Shown: positions 10,151 through 20,203 of the stretch, in pieces
How the letters are laid out: the number at the start of each line of letters is the position of its first letter
Numbering within the stretch: the first letter of the stretch is position 1
Assembly (NCBI GenBank): GCA_024703915.1
Contig: CP087969.1
Coordinates: 2,108,001 to 2,172,000 of the forward strand
Direction of reading: 5' to 3'
From: Massilia sp. H-1
GTDB taxonomy: Bacteria > Pseudomonadota > Gammaproteobacteria > Burkholderiales > Burkholderiaceae_D
Length of the DNA: 64,000 nt
Position numbers and translations under genes: made by a program
The notes under the pieces: model-generated
Databases searched by the model: none
What the model was told of the DNA's origin: nothing
What the model saw: only the letters and a program-made list of their open reading frames with translations

Positions 10151-10452
10151 TCTGCTACCCTCTTGTGGACTTACTTCGATAAAAACAAGTGCCAAAGACT
10201 ATAGCAAAAGAATTAATTTAGATAAGAAGAAAACCAACGTGCTTTCTTTGTATTTTTAGCAAAGGTTCCGAACCAAATTTCGTTTGCACTATGGAAAATC
10301 CTTTTTCGACTCGTCACAAATTTGCAACAATCGGAGAGAATCTGTGGCGTGCTTAAGCCTTGACGTTTTTACATTCCTACGCGCAAGTTAATGCAGCGAT
10401 CCGCGCACAGCAGTATCATGGGTACTTGAGCACCACCCGCAAGGATTGCACC
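10151..10452. other. Divergent intergenic region, AT-rich
   Basis: 302 bases between the PEP-CTERM gene (minus) and the DUF882 gene (plus). The part from 10190 to 10330 is clearly AT-richer than the surroundings and must hold both promoters. On the minus strand TGGCAC (plus-strand 10189-10194) resembles the -24 half of a sigma-54 promoter, which would fit PEP-CTERM genes, but the -12 half is poor. I see no other gene or repeat here. Confidence 0.4.
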
Positions 10453-10987
10453 ATGAACCGCCGCCGCTCCTTCCTCAAGACCTCGGCCGTGCTGGCCACC
10501 GCCCTGACCGTTCCCGCAGTCGCCCGCGCCGGCCGCGGCCGCACACGAGCGCGTCTTGCGCTTGTATAACACCCACACGGGCGAAAGCATCAAGTCCGTG
10601 TTCTGGGCCGAAGGGGAATTCATCCCTGGAAGCCATGGCCGACATCAACCGACTGCTGCGCGACCACCGCAACAACACGGTGGCCTCCATGGATCCGCAA
10701 TTGCTGCTCCTGCTGGACCAGGTCAGCGCGCTTTGGCGGCACCGACGTGCTGCACGTCATTTCCGGCTACCGTTCGCCGGAATCGAACGCCAAGCTCGCC
10801 GAAGCGAGCGGGGGGCGTGGCCAAGCACAGCATGCACATCGAAGGCAAGGCCATCGATATCCGCATGCCGGGGCGCGATCTGGCGTCCCTGCACAAGGCC
10901 GCACTCAAACTCAATGTCGGCGGGGTCGGCTACTATCCCGATTCCCAGTTCGTCCACATCGATACCGGGCGCCCGCGGCACTGGTAA
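10453..10987 (+). CDS. DUF882 / YcbK-like (M15-type) murein peptidase, Tat-exported
   Basis: About 178 residues. The N-terminus MNRRRSFLKTSAVLATAL is a twin-arginine signal. The mature part has LRLYNTHTGESIKSVFW, INRLLRDHRNNTVASMDPQLLLLL, VISGYRSPESNAKLAEAS, the metal-site segment KHSMHIEGKAIDIRMPG and FVHIDTGRPRHW at the end. These are the DUF882 (peptidase M15_2) motifs. E. coli MepK (YcbK) of this family cuts peptidoglycan cross-links. Frame breaks near 10535, 10628, 10732 and 10815. It stands alone and is divergent from the PEP-CTERM gene. Confidence 0.85.
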
Positions 10988-11157
10988 GCACGCAGGCAAC
11001 ATAGAATTTCGCCAACAAAATTGGGGAATGATGTTGCCTGAATGGTATTTTCCTTGCTTTCCAGCTCGGGCCGCCATGGCCGGAGCGATTTCCGCCATCC
11101 CGGTACAATGAAGGGCAGGGACGCAGCCGCGTCCGCCCGCATCACGACACCGAATCA

Positions 11158-12379
11158 ATGCACAGCCAGCGGACCGCCCGACCGATCGCCATCCTCGCGC
11201 TCACCCAGGTCATTTCCTGGGGCACCTTGTACTACGCCTTCGCCATCGTCGCGCACGACATCGAACGCACGCTGGGCCTGTCGCCGCAGCTCGTGTTCGG
11301 CGCCTTCTCGTGGTGCCTGCTGGTGGCTTAGGCCTGGTGTCGACCCCGGCCGGTATCCTGATCGACCGCTACGGCGGACGGCTGGTGATGGCGGCCGGAT
11401 CGCTGCTGTGCGGGACCGGCTTCATCCTGCTCAGCCGGGCCCAGAGCGCGCTCGGCTACGTGGCGGCCTGGACCGTGCTCGGGCTGGCCATGTCGGCCGT
11501 GCTGTACGAAGCGGCGTTCGCCACCCTGATCCACCGCTTTGGCGCCGCCTCGCGCTTCGGCCGATCACCACGCTCACCCTGTTCGGCGGCTTTGCCAGCA
11601 CCGTGTTCTGGCCCCTGACCCTGGTCATCAGCGCGCGGGTCGGCTGGCGCGACACCTTCTGGTACTACGGCCTGCTGCAACTGCTGCTGTGCCTGCCGCT
11701 GCACCTGCTGCTCGAAGGCGGCAGCAAGCCCCATGCGGCAAGCGCGTGAAAGACAGCGCCGACCTCACGCTGCGCCAGGCGCTGCGCCATCCCGCCTTCT
11801 GGACGCTGGCATTCGCGTTCGCCTGCAACAGCTTCATCTTCTCCGGCTTGTCGGTGCACCTGATCCCCATCCTGCACGGCTTCGGCCACCCGATGCAAAC
11901 GGTGGTGCTGATGGCGGCCCTGATCGGCCCGCTGCAAGTGGCCTAGCCGGATCGGCGAAATGGCGCTCGGGGACCGGGTCGCCCCGCAAACCGTCGGCAA
12001 GCTGTGCTTTGCCGCCCTGCCCGGCGCCCTGCTCGCGCTCCTGTTCTTCGGGCGCGCGCAAGTGGCGATCGCCCTGTTCTGCGCCCTGTACGGCCTGTCG
12101 AACGGCATCCTGACAATCGTGCGCGGCACCGTGCCGCAGCTGCTGTTCGGGGCGCGCAATTACAGGCGCCATCTCGGGCGCTGGCTATAGCCCTTCGCTG
12201 CTGGCCAAGGCGGCTCTACCCCGCTCGCCATCGCCAGCGTGATCGGCCTGCATGCCTAGCCCGCAGGTCCTGTTCGGCATGCTGCTGGCGGTGTCGCTGG
12301 CCTCGCTCGCCCTGTTCATCATGGCCGTGCGCACGCGCGGCGCCGCCCTTGTTCCCGCCGTGGCTCCAAGGTCCCGTGA
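11158..12379 (+). CDS. MFS transporter
   Basis: About 405 residues with the twelve hydrophobic stretches of a major facilitator. It opens MHSQRTARPIAILALTQVIS and GTLYYAFAIVAHDI; the loop 2-3 motif is GILIDRYGGRLVMAAG; a central loop (KPHAASA to DLTLRQALRHPAFW) separates the halves. Breaks: 11328 (GCTTAGGCC for GCTGGCC), 11560, 11748, 11943 (CCTAGCC for CCGGCC), 12165, 12210 and 12257 (CCTAGCC). The stop at 12379 belongs to the last restored frame and is less certain. Substrate unknown; the LRQALRHPAFWTLAF pattern is seen in monocarboxylate-type MFS proteins. No operon partner is evident. Confidence 0.78.
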
Positions 12380-12500
12380 ATGCCGTGTGCCAGGCCGGCC
12401 TGCCCGCCATCGATGCAATCGGGGAAGGCAAGCTACAATCTGCATCGGCACGCACCGCTACCATTTTTTTGCCTGAACTGAACGCAACGACGAGAACGCC

Positions 12501-12943
12501 ATGGCACGCCTGGAAGCTTGATTTTCCTGAAGAGCAGTATTACTACACGACGCCGCTGACGGTCCGGGTGACCGATATCAACGGCGCCAACCATCTGGGC
12601 AACGACTCGATGATCTCAATGATTTCCGAGGCGCGGGCGCGGTTCCTGTACGAATTCGGCGTGCGCGAAAGCGAGCGCGACGGCACTGGCATCATCGTCA
12701 CCGACCTGGCCACCACCTACCGTGCCGAAGCGCACGCGCGACCAGCTGCTGTTCGAAGTGGGCGTCATGGACTTCAACAAATACGGCGGCGACATCACCT
12801 TCCGCATCACGCGGCCGAAGGACAAGCAACTGATCGCCATGGCCAAGTCCGGCTTCGTCTTCTACAACTACAAGACCAGCGAAGTGGTGGTCATGCCCGA
12901 CGAATTCCGCACCAAATTCCCCCGCGCCAACTGGATCGACTGA
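12501..12943 (+). CDS. Acyl-CoA thioesterase (hotdog fold)
   Basis: About 147 residues, the size of YbgC/4HBT-like thioesterases. Motifs: PLTVRVTDINGANHLGND (the catalytic-region Asp and the HLGND turn), SMISEARARFLYEFG, TDLATTYRAEA, and LFEVGVMDFNKYGGDITFR. The C-terminus ends FRTKFPRANWID. The frame breaks right after the start (MARLEA then stop at 12519) and near 12738. The MARLE start at 12501 is preceded by a weak ribosome site. Substrate is unknown. It is followed at once by a repeat element. Confidence 0.8.
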
Positions 12944-12954
12944 CACCCCCAATC

Positions 12955-13211
12955 GGGGTCAGACCTCCATTCTGCAACGCTTTCCCACCGGGGTCAGACC
13001 ACTTTTTGCCCCGGTTTGGTGCATCTCGCTTGCCTGGAAGAAGGAATTGCCGAAAAAGGGGCCGATTTTTCCTTCCAGCCCGAGCTTCTCGGCAATGTCG
13101 GCCGCTTTTCTACACTCCTGGGCAATAAAATGTCCCGGATGCAGGGGTTTTGCCTCTGCCTCGCGGCAAAAGTGGTCTGACCCCGGTGTTGCAGAATGGA
13201 GGTCTGACCCC
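12955..13211. repeat. 257-bp element with nested inverted repeats (GGGGTCAGACC type)
   Basis: The ends are a perfect 24-bp inverted repeat: 12955-12978 begins GGGGTCAGACCTCC and its complement is at 13188-13211. Inside lies a second inverted pair beginning GGGGTCAGACCAC, at 12990-13010 and 13165-13184, which differ by one T. The centre (13011-13164) can be read on the minus strand as PLHPGHFIAQECRKAADIAE, perhaps a decayed gene tail. There is no full transposase. The layout resembles a MITE or REP/BIME-type element spread by an enzyme encoded elsewhere. It fills the space between the thioesterase and sigma-factor genes. Confidence 0.75.
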
Positions 13212-13273
13212 GAAGTTGAAGAAAGTTGGAACTTTTTGGGGGCGAGCGTGCAATAGGTGCTGAGACCCTGACC

Positions 13274-13869
13274 ATGACGACTTCCGACGCCACTCCCGAC
13301 ACCGAACTGCTGCGCCAGATGCGCAGCGCGCGCGGCCACCGCTTTCCAGGCGCTGTACCGGCGCCACCAGGGCGCGCTGTTCCGCTTCGCCGTGCTGCGC
13401 TGCGGCTCGCCCGCCACCGCCGCCGACGTGGTCCAGGAAGTGTTCATGGGCCTGCTCACCGACACCCTGCGCTTCGATCCCCTGCGCGGCGCCCTGCCCC
13501 ATTTCCTGTTCGGCGTGGCGCGCAAGCTGATCCTGCGCCACGAACATCCGCGCCACCAGGAACAGGCGCTGCCCGAGCCGGACGAGGAAGCCGATGACGA
13601 GGACGACCCCGCCTGCGAACGCCAGGAGCCGCTGGCCCGCTTGCTCAGCGACGAAGTCGCCGAGCAGGTCCGCAACGCGATCCGCGCAGCTGCCGCCCCA
13701 CTACCGCGATCCCGTCATTCTCTACGAATTGCATGAGCTGTCCTACCTGGAGATCGCCGCTATCTGCCAGGTCGACATCGGCACCGTGCGCTCGCGCCTG
13801 TCGCGCGCCCGCGCCGCGATGGCCAAACGCCTGGCGGCCCACCGCCCCACCACGATCAACGAGGCATGA
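13274..13869 (+). CDS. RNA polymerase sigma factor, ECF type
   Basis: About 198 residues. Region 2 reads FQALYRRHQGALFRFAVLR then ADVVQEVFMGLLTD, with the DVVQEVF core-binding motif. An acidic linker (PDEEADDEDDPACE) is followed by region 4: LPPHYRDPVILYELHELSYL, EIAAICQVDIGTVRSRLSRA. Breaks near 13345 and 13690. The stop overlaps the next start (ATGA), so sigma factor and partner are translationally coupled, the usual sign of a sigma/anti-sigma pair. Confidence 0.88.
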
Positions 13870-14384
13870 ACATGACACCCGACGACGCCGCACGCGACCC
13901 GGCCCTGGCCGCCCCCTTCGACCGCCTGCGCCGCGCGATGGCCGCACAGAACGCGCCGCGCGGCGTGGAAAAAGAGCTGATGGACGCTTTCGCGAAGCAG
14001 TTTCCGCCGCGCCGCTGGTACCACGCGCTCTCGCCCCGCCAGTGGTCGCTGGCCGGCAAGCGCTGACCCTGGCCGCGCTGCTGATGCTGCCGACCATAGT
14101 GCCAACCATGCTGCCAGCGGCGCTGGCGCCACACGCGCTTCCGCCGCCGCCCCCCGCTCATCGCTGCGCCCGACGACGGCCCCGCCTTCGTCGCGCTGCA
14201 GTCCATGGAACGCATCGAGCAAGAGGCCAATCCTCAGGTGCTCGAAGCCGATGTGCCGCGCACCGCGCTTGCCTCGCTCGGTCTGCCCGTCAGCCCGGAA
14301 CAGGCGGGCGACTCGGTGCGCGCCGAAATGCTGGTGGGCGCCGACGGCTCGCCGCTGGCCCTGCGACTCGTATCGCTGCCGTAG
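13866..14384 (+). CDS. Putative membrane anti-sigma factor
   Basis: About 172 residues. A cytosolic N-terminus (DRLRRAMAAQNAPRGVEKEL) is followed by a single hydrophobic span (LTLAALLMLPTIVPTMLPAA), a proline stretch, and a periplasmic C-terminus with DGPAFVALQSMERIEQEANP and AEMLVGADGSPLALRLVSLP. This topology and the four-base overlap with the sigma gene suggest an anti-sigma regulator. I do not recognise a zinc HxxxCxxC motif, so the role rests on context. Breaks near 14065 and 14150. Confidence 0.6.
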
Positions 14385-14407
14385 TACTTAACCCGAAAGA
14401 GGACACC

Positions 14408-15542
14408 ATGAATACCAAGCACCTGCTGCTGGCCGCCCTGCTGGCCACCGCCTTCGCCCCGGCCCCGGCGCGCGCCGACGCCGCCGCTGGCGCTGCAGTT
14501 CGACGAGGCTAGAAGCGACGATGCTTAGGCGACAAGGGCGGCGCGCCGCACGTCGTGCGCGAACGGATCGTGATCGATGGCGCCGATGCGGCCAACTTCG
14601 AGCACGTCGACCATGCGGCTTTCACGGGCCCGCTGATGCTGGGCCGCGGCCGCGCTGTCAAGAACGCGCCCTACAGCGCGGAAGTCATCAGCGAGCAGCT
14701 CACCACGCTGGCCGACGGTAACCAGATCGCCAACAAGACGGTCTCGATGGCCTACCGCGACAGCGCCGGCCGCACGCGCCAGGAAATGCGCAGCCCGAAC
14801 GGCGGCGTGACGGTGGTGACGATCCGCGACGCGGCCAGCGGCAGTACGCTGATCCTGCGCCCCGAGCAAAAGAGCGCGACCAGGATCGGTTCGCCCGACG
14901 AAATCGCGCGCATCGCTGCCGAACGGGCCCGCGCGGCCGGCTGAGGTGGCGCGCGCCGCGGGCGAGCGCGCCCAGGCGGCCGGTGAACGGGCGCGCATTG
15001 CCGGTGAACGGGCCCGCGCCCACGCCGAGCAGATGCGCGGCGGCGAAGGCGACCAGGTGTTCGTCAAGCGCATCGAACGGACCGAGGGCGACGAGGGCCA
15101 CCGCATCCGCGAGGACGTGCGCATCCGCGTCGCGCGCGACATGGCCAGCGGCCATCCGATGCCGGGCGCGGAACGCTTCGGACCGATGATCGCGGGCGCC
15201 TTCGGCGACATGAAGTGGTCGTCCAGGGCGAGCTCGAAGGAACTCGGCGCGAAGGAGATCGACGGCGTGAAGGCGCAGGGAAAACTGCGCAGCTACGAGA
15301 TCCCGGCCGATGAGATCGGCAACCGCAATGCGATCGTGGTCTCGACCGAGACCTGGTATTCACCGGAACTGCAGGTGACGCTGCTGTCGAAGCACAGCGA
15401 TCCGCGCAGCGGCGAACGGATCTATCGCCTGGCGAACCTGGAAGCGCGACGAGCCTGCGCCTAAGCCCTGTTCACGGTGCCGTCCGACTATACGGTCAAG
15501 GATGCGCTGGCCAATCTGCGCAAGGTGGAAGTGAAGAAGTAA
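14408..15542 (+). CDS. Exported protein with AAGERAR heptad repeats, unknown function
   Basis: About 377 residues. Signal peptide LLLAALLATAFAPAPARADA. The next part (VVRERIVIDGADAANFEHV, ISEQLTTLADGNQIANKTVS, GRTRQEMRSPNGGVTVVTIR) looks like a beta domain often annotated as hypothetical in related genera. From about 14911 to 15027 it has near-perfect seven-residue repeats of the form AAGERAR, predicted as a charged helix or coiled coil. The C-terminus has ERFGPMIAGAFGDMKWSS and ETWYSPELQVTLLSKHSDPR, ending ANLRKVEVKK. Breaks at 14500, 14523 (GCTTAGGC for GCTGGC), 14942 and 15463. It follows the sigma/anti-sigma pair by 23 bases and ends at a strong terminator, so it is probably the third gene of that unit. 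Confidence 0.65.
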
Positions 15543-15559
15543 GGCTCTGCCAGGAAGGC

Positions 15560-15585
15560 AGGCCCGGCACGTGCCGGGCCTTTTT
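15560..15585 (+). terminator. Rho-independent terminator
   Basis: An 11-bp perfect GC-rich stem, AGGCCCGGCAC paired with GTGCCGGGCCT (15560-15581), runs into TTTTT. It closes the sigma-factor unit and faces the end of the DUF3016 gene. Confidence 0.88.
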
Positions 15586-15594
15586 CGTTCCGCC

Positions 15595-16081
15595 TCAGTT
15601 GGCGGCAACGCGGTCCTTGAACCAGTCGTCAAGCATCTGCTTCTCGTAGCGCAGGCTGTCGCCGCTGACGTAGCGGTTGACCCTTTCAAGGTAGCTCATG
15701 CTGCTGATATTGTCTTCGCCGCTCTTGACGACGCGCTCGCCCTCGCGCACGGTGAAGCGCAGCCGCATGTGCGGCCAGTCGGCGCCGGTGCCGAGCACGC
15801 GCAGGTCGGGATTGGACATCGCGTTGGGGATGGTGCGCCCGGCCAGATCGAGGTCGAGCACTTCCACGCTCAGCGTCTGCCCGGTCGAGCAGGCGCGCCG
15901 CCAGCACGTCGAAATGCTGGGTCAGCAGCTTGAGCAGGCGTTCGCGGTCCCAGGCCGAGCGCGGTACGTCGGAAAACTGTTCCGGCTGGGCGAAGGTGAC
16001 GGTGGCCGGTGCGGCCATGGCGCCTGCGCTGCCCAGCAACAACATTGCAGCCAGCGCGGCCCGTTGCATCGTGGTGTACAT
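15595..16081 (-). CDS. DUF3016 domain protein, exported
   Basis: About 161 residues. Signal peptide (LAAMLLLGSAGAMAAPA), then VTFAQPEQFSDVPRSAWDR, LLKLLTQHFDVLAARL, VEVLDLDLAGRTIPNAMSN, LRVLGTGADWPHMRLRF, ERVVKSGEDNISSMSYL and YEKQMLDDWFKDRV. These match the known course of DUF3016 proteins, whose function is unknown. One frame break near 15890. Start at 16081 gives the natural signal peptide. Confidence 0.85.
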
Positions 16082-16297
16082 GGTAGGTCCTTTCTTGCGT
16101 CGATGATTCCAATATACGCCCATTTTTCGGCCCCGCCAGAGGGCGTTTGTCCCCAGTTTGTATCGAATTGTTAGTCTGCGCACACAGGCGCGCGTTTCCC
16201 GCACAGAATATCAAGCGCGAGGCGTGCCACCGGTGGCACGCCAATGCATTAACATGAAGACACGCAATTAACAAAATGTGACATCGAATATTGCTTG

Positions 16298-16326
16298 TTG
16301 TCAATATCATGGCGCCGTACTACAAT
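16298..16326 (+). promoter_or_regulatory. Sigma-70-type promoter of the REC/HD-GYP gene
   Basis: TTGTCA at 16298-16303 and TACAAT at 16321-16326 with a 17-base spacer, 29 bases before the start at 16356. Both hexamers are five of six to consensus. Confidence 0.7.
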
Positions 16327-16355
16327 CAATTTGACTTTCCATCCGGGGTAATTCC

Positions 16356-17867
16356 ATGTCTTTTCTCGCCGCTGCCAATGCGCCAAAACTCGCACCGTGG
16401 AAGGTGCTGCTGGTCGACGACGAGCCCGACATCCACGACATCACCAAGCTCACGCTGAACCGCTTCCGCCTCGACGGGCGCGCGCTGACCTTCCTGCATG
16501 CCTACAGCGGCGCCGAGGCGATGCAGGTGCTGGCGCGCGAGAGCGATATCGCGCTGGTGTTCCTGGACGTGGTGATGGAGCGCGAGGACAGCGGCCTGGA
16601 AGTGGCGCGCTGGATGCGCGAAGACTTGAACAACCAGTTCACCCGCATCGTGCTGCGCACCGGCCAGCCGGGCCAGGCGCCGGAAGAACGCGTGATCGTC
16701 AATTACGACATCAACGATTACAAGGAAAAGACCGAACTCGATCGCACCAAGCTGTTTTACCACCACCTTCGCCGCGCTGCGCCCTACCGCGACATCATGA
16801 AGGTGGAAGAGGCGCGCCGCGTGCAACTGAGCTACCGCGAAGGCCTCGAACGCGTGATCGCGGCCTCCAGCCACATTTTCCAGCAGCGGAACCTGAAGGA
16901 CTTCGCCAGCGGCCTGCTGCAGCAAGTGGTGGCGCTGCTGCGCCTGGAAAAAGCATCCTGCTGCGCCTGGCCGAAGCGCCAGCCTGGTCACGGGTGAAAG
17001 CGAATACGAGGTGCTGGCCCAGATCGGCGACATCGGCGAGAACGTGGTGACCCATGAACTGATCGCCCAGCTCGACGAGGCGCGCAGCAACCGCATCTCG
17101 CGCCTGCACGGCGACACCTATGTCGGCTACTTCCCCGAACAGCAGCGGCAAGGCCTCGCTGCTGGTGCTCAAGGGCGTCGAAGAGATTTCCGACATCGAC
17201 GCCCAGCTGCTGGAAGTGTTCTGTTCGGGCGTGGCGATCGCCTTCGACAATATCCTGCTGACCCAGGAGATCACCGATACCCAGGCCGAGCTGATCCTGC
17301 GCCTGGGCGACGTGGTCGAGTCGCGCTCCTCGGAAGCGGGCAACCACGTGCGCCGCATGTCGCAGATCTGCCACCTGCTGGCCGAAACGTCCGGCCTGCC
17401 CGAAGACGAGACGGCGGTGCTGATGCACGCCGCGCCCATGCACGACATCGGCAAGATCGCCACCCCGGACGCGGTGCTGCTCAAGCCCGGCAAGCTCGAT
17501 GCGGCCGAGTGGGAAATCATGAAGCAGCATCCGGAAGTCGGTCTGTCCATCCTGGACGGCTCGCAGCGCCCCATCCTCAAGGCGGCCGCCGTGATCGCGC
17601 ACCAGCATCATGAAAAATTCGACGGCAGCGGCTATCCGCAGGGCCTCAGGGGCGAGGCGATCCACCAGTACGCGCGCATCGTGGCGGTGGCCGACGTGTT
17701 CGACGCGCTGTCGCACAAGCGCTGCTACAAGGAGGCGTGGCCGATCGACCAGGTGGTCGCCCACCTGCGCGAGGTGGCTTAGCTCGCACCTCGATCCGCG
17801 CTACGTGGAACTGCTGATCGCGCACATGGACCGCGCGGTCGAGATCAACAACCGCTGGCCCGACTGA
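16356..17867 (+). CDS. Response regulator with DUF3369 and HD-GYP phosphodiesterase domains
   Basis: About 503 residues. REC domain: KVLLVDDEPDIHDITKLTL and the phospho-acceptor Asp71 in ALVFLDVVMERED. The middle domain has LSYREGLERVIAASSHIFQ, the DUF3369 start. HD-GYP domain: VVESRSSEAGNHVRRMS, the metal site HAAPMHDIGKIATPD, IMKQHPEVGLSIL, IAHQHHEKFDGSGYPQGLRG and VAVADVFDALSHKR. HD-GYP enzymes degrade cyclic di-GMP, and all signature residues are present. Breaks near 16950-16990, 17155 and 17778 (CTTAGCT for CTGGCT). It is convergent with a GAF histidine kinase whose stop is 7 bases away; the two may form a pair. Confidence 0.9.
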
Positions 17868-17873
17868 GCTGCT

Positions 17874-19259
17874 TTAGGCCTTGGCCGGGCGCCAGCTGCG
17901 CGGGAAAGCGCAGGTGGTACTGCAGGCCTGGCTGCCGGGCGCACTTTCGACCCGCACGCTGCCGCCCAGCGGCCCCGTCACCAGGTTGTACAGAATGTGG
18001 GCGCCCAGCCCGCTGCCGCCCTGGCCGCGGCGCGTGGTGAAGAAGGGATCGAACAGCTGCGCGAGCGTGGACGCATCCATCCCGGCGCCATTGTCGCCGT
18101 AATCAAACAGCACGCTCTCGCCGTCCAGCCGGGCCGCCATCGTGATGGCCCCGGCCTGGTCTTGCGCGAAGCCGTGCACCAGTGAGTTCATCACCAGGTT
18201 GGTGACGATCTGCGACACCGCGCCGGGGAAGCTTTCCAGTTCGATCGCCGCATCGCAGTCGAGCGTCACCGTCACCGGCCTGCCCTTGAGCTTGGGCTGC
18301 AGCGACAGCAGCACTTCGGCCAGATAGGTCTTCAGGTTGAACTTGCGGATCGCGTCCGAGGACTGGTCCACCGCCACCTGCTTGAAGCTGCGCACCAGGC
18401 TGGCCGCGCGCTGGGTGTTGGTGGTCATGATCTTGAGCGACTGTCCGATGATCTCGAAGAACTGCTCGAGGCTCTCTTCGGTCATCACGCCGGCCGCCAT
18501 GTCTTCGCGCGCCAGCTTGAGCTCCTGCACCAGGTGGCTGGTGGCGGTCACGCAGATGCCGAGCGGGGTGTTGATTTCGTGCGCCACGCCGACCACCAGC
18601 CTACCCAGCGAGGCCAGTTTTTCCTGGCGCACCAGTTCCGACTGGGCTTCCTGCAGGGCGGCCAGGGCGCGCCCCCGTTCCGCCGATTCGTGTTCCAGGC
18701 GCGCCGTGCGTTCCTGCACCGCGCGCTCGAGCCGGTCCACGCTCTGCATGCCCTGCAGGGCGTTCGAGACGTGGTTGGCGATCAGGGCGAACAGGGCTTC
18801 GTCTTCTTCGCTGAAGGTGTGCGCGCTGTCGTAGCTCTGGATGACCATCGCGCCCAGGCACTGGTGCTGGTGGTCGAGCAGGGGCGAACCGATCCAGTGT
18901 TCGGCGGTGCTGCCCTGGCCCCAGCTGCCGCCCTTTTGCTGCTGGTCGTCGCGCCGCATGCTCAGGTTCTGGCCGTTGAGGATGACCCAGGCCGTGGGCG
19001 ACTGCTCGGGCGAGGCCAGCCTGACCTTGTGTTCGGGATCGGGCGCGGCGTCCTGCTCGTCGACGAAGTAGACGAAGCGCACCGTGTTGTCGTCGCGGTC
19101 GGACAGGGCCACATAGAAATTGGCCGCATACATGATGCGGCCCAGCGCGCGGTGTACGGCGCCCAGAAATTCGGACATGTCGCTGCAGGTATTGGAGATC
19201 TGGCCGATCCCCAGCAGCATGGCCTGGACTGCCTCGAGGCGGTGAAGGCGACTTTCCAT
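17874..19259 (-). CDS. GAF-domain sensor histidine kinase
   Basis: 461 residues, unbroken apart from a possible shift in the last 25 codons. A GAF domain (about residues 20-165: ALGRIMYAANFYVALSDRDD to FALIANHVSNAL), a coiled linker (VQERTARLEHESAERGRALA), then the kinase: His227 in VGVAHEINTPLGICVTAT, N-box QIVTNLVMNSLVHGF, G1 DYGDNGAGMD, F-box LFDPFFTTRRGQGGSGLG. No transmembrane segment, so a cytosolic sensor. The HEINTPL variant is typical of GAF kinases in Burkholderiales. Likely partner: the convergent REC/HD-GYP protein. Confidence 0.92.
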   Translation of the reverse strand: MESRLHRLEAVQAMLLGIGQISNTCSDMSEFLGAVHRALGRIMYAANFYVALSDRDDNTVRFVYFVDEQDAAPDPEHKVRLASPEQSPTAWVILNGQNLSMRRDDQQQKGGSWGQGSTAEHWIGSPLLDHQHQCLGAMVIQSYDSAHTFSEEDEALFALIANHVSNALQGMQSVDRLERAVQERTARLEHESAERGRALAALQEAQSELVRQEKLASLGRLVVGVAHEINTPLGICVTATSHLVQELKLAREDMAAGVMTEESLEQFFEIIGQSLKIMTTNTQRAASLVRSFKQVAVDQSSDAIRKFNLKTYLAEVLLSLQPKLKGRPVTVTLDCDAAIELESFPGAVSQIVTNLVMNSLVHGFAQDQAGAITMAARLDGESVLFDYGDNGAGMDASTLAQLFDPFFTTRRGQGGSGLGAHILYNLVTGPLGGSVRVESAPGSQACSTTCAFPRSWRPAKA

Positions 19260-19299
19260 CGTTTTCCCTGGTTTAGTTCACCAGGGAAATACTAGCAGT

Positions 19300-19799
19300 T
19301 CAGGACGGCTTGCGGAAGCCGTTTTCGACCCAGTCGGCCGCGCTGCCCGGGGTCAGGCGGAAATTGGCGGCGGTGCGCACCTGGGCCATGTTTTCGCCGT
19401 CGATGCCAATCGCCGTCAGCAGGGCATAGGGATGGTCTTCGTCGGGCACGATATCGAGGGTGACCTTGATTTCGTCGCCGCCCACGGACACGACCGTGCT
19501 CTTGTGCAACATCGCATGCAGCTGCTGCTCGTGGCGGCGCAACACTTCGGACGCGGTCTTGACCAGGGTGTGGAAGGCGCTGGTGTCGAGCGGCTTGGGA
19601 TTTTTTTGTCGCGCCCCATGGTCCAGGGACCGACCAGGGCCGGTTCCGGCTCGCCATCCTTGATCATGGCGACAGCCCAGCCCTCGTCATCTTCGTTCTT
19701 GATGACTTTGGCGGTCCAGCCGTTGCCTTGCCATAGACGTGGCTCCTGCACCAGGTGGTCGCCGTCGTCGGCAGAGTGGTCAGGGACGTGATCGATCAT
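19300..19799 (-). CDS. Conserved hypothetical protein
   Basis: About 166 residues, start MIDHVPDHSADDGDHLVQEP at 19799. It continues GWTAKVIKNEDDEGWAVAMI, PALVGPWTMGRDKKIP, then after a break in a T-run near 19600, EVLRRHEQQLHAMLHKSTVV, IKVTLDIVPDEDHPYALLTA and RTAANFRLTPGSAADWVENG. No signal peptide or membrane span. I do not recognise the family. The break sits in a homopolymer, so the gene is probably whole in the cell. It precedes the GAF kinase on the same strand by 40 bases. Confidence 0.6.
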
Positions 19800-19916
19800 G
19801 ATGTCGTGACTTAAAGTGGCGGAAAAATCCAAAGGGGGTGAATGATAGTCGAATTCTAGCCGGACCGCAGTTTTGGCAGCGCACGCTCGGCGTACTTTTC
19901 CGTGCGCCAACAAAAA

Positions 19917-19935
19917 GGCCCGCGGGGAGCGGGCC
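19917..19935 (-). terminator. Rho-independent terminator, minus strand
   Basis: Stem GGCCCGC / GCGGGCC (19917-19923 and 19929-19935). On the minus strand it is followed by TTTTTG. It lies 6 bases after the stop of the small gene at 19941, which supports that gene being real. Confidence 0.75.
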
Positions 19936-19940
19936 AGTGG

Positions 19941-20203
19941 TCAGTGCGCAGTGCAAGCGGACAGGCGCCAGTCCGGCGCCCGCGGCGGCTGCAGCGGCGG
20001 TCCGGCAGGCGGCACGCGCGGATCGATGGCCGGCAGCTTGGCGTCTGGTAGCTGAAGGGCGTGATGATTATGGGCGGAATGGTCGGCGGCGCCGACGGTG
20101 GCCCCTTGGGTCCGCCGCCGCTAAGCAGCCTGCGCAGCTGGCGCGCGATGTCGCCAAAGGTCGAAAATGCCAGGTGGTCCGTTGGATAATAAACAAATTG
20201 CAT
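19941..20203 (-). CDS. Small proline-rich hypothetical protein
   Basis: About 87 residues. MQFVYYPTDHLAFSTFGDIA and RQLRRLLSGGGPKGPPSAPP lead into a Pro/Ile tail (TIPPIIITPFSYQTP), then after a one-base shift KLPAIDPRVPPAGPPLQPPR and a stop at 19941. The start at 20203 has GGGGA upstream; an earlier in-frame ATG at 20215 is possible. A terminator directly follows. Possible break at 20108 (CTTAGC). Function unknown. Confidence 0.5.

Noticed and set aside
10189..10205. Sigma-54 promoter for the PEP-CTERM gene
   Set aside because: The -24 TGGCAC is present but the -12 half lacks the required GC.
13011..13164. Real gene on the minus strand inside the inverted-repeat element
   Set aside because: The frame has no proper start, lies wholly between the inner repeats and lacks a ribosome site; it is at most a remnant.
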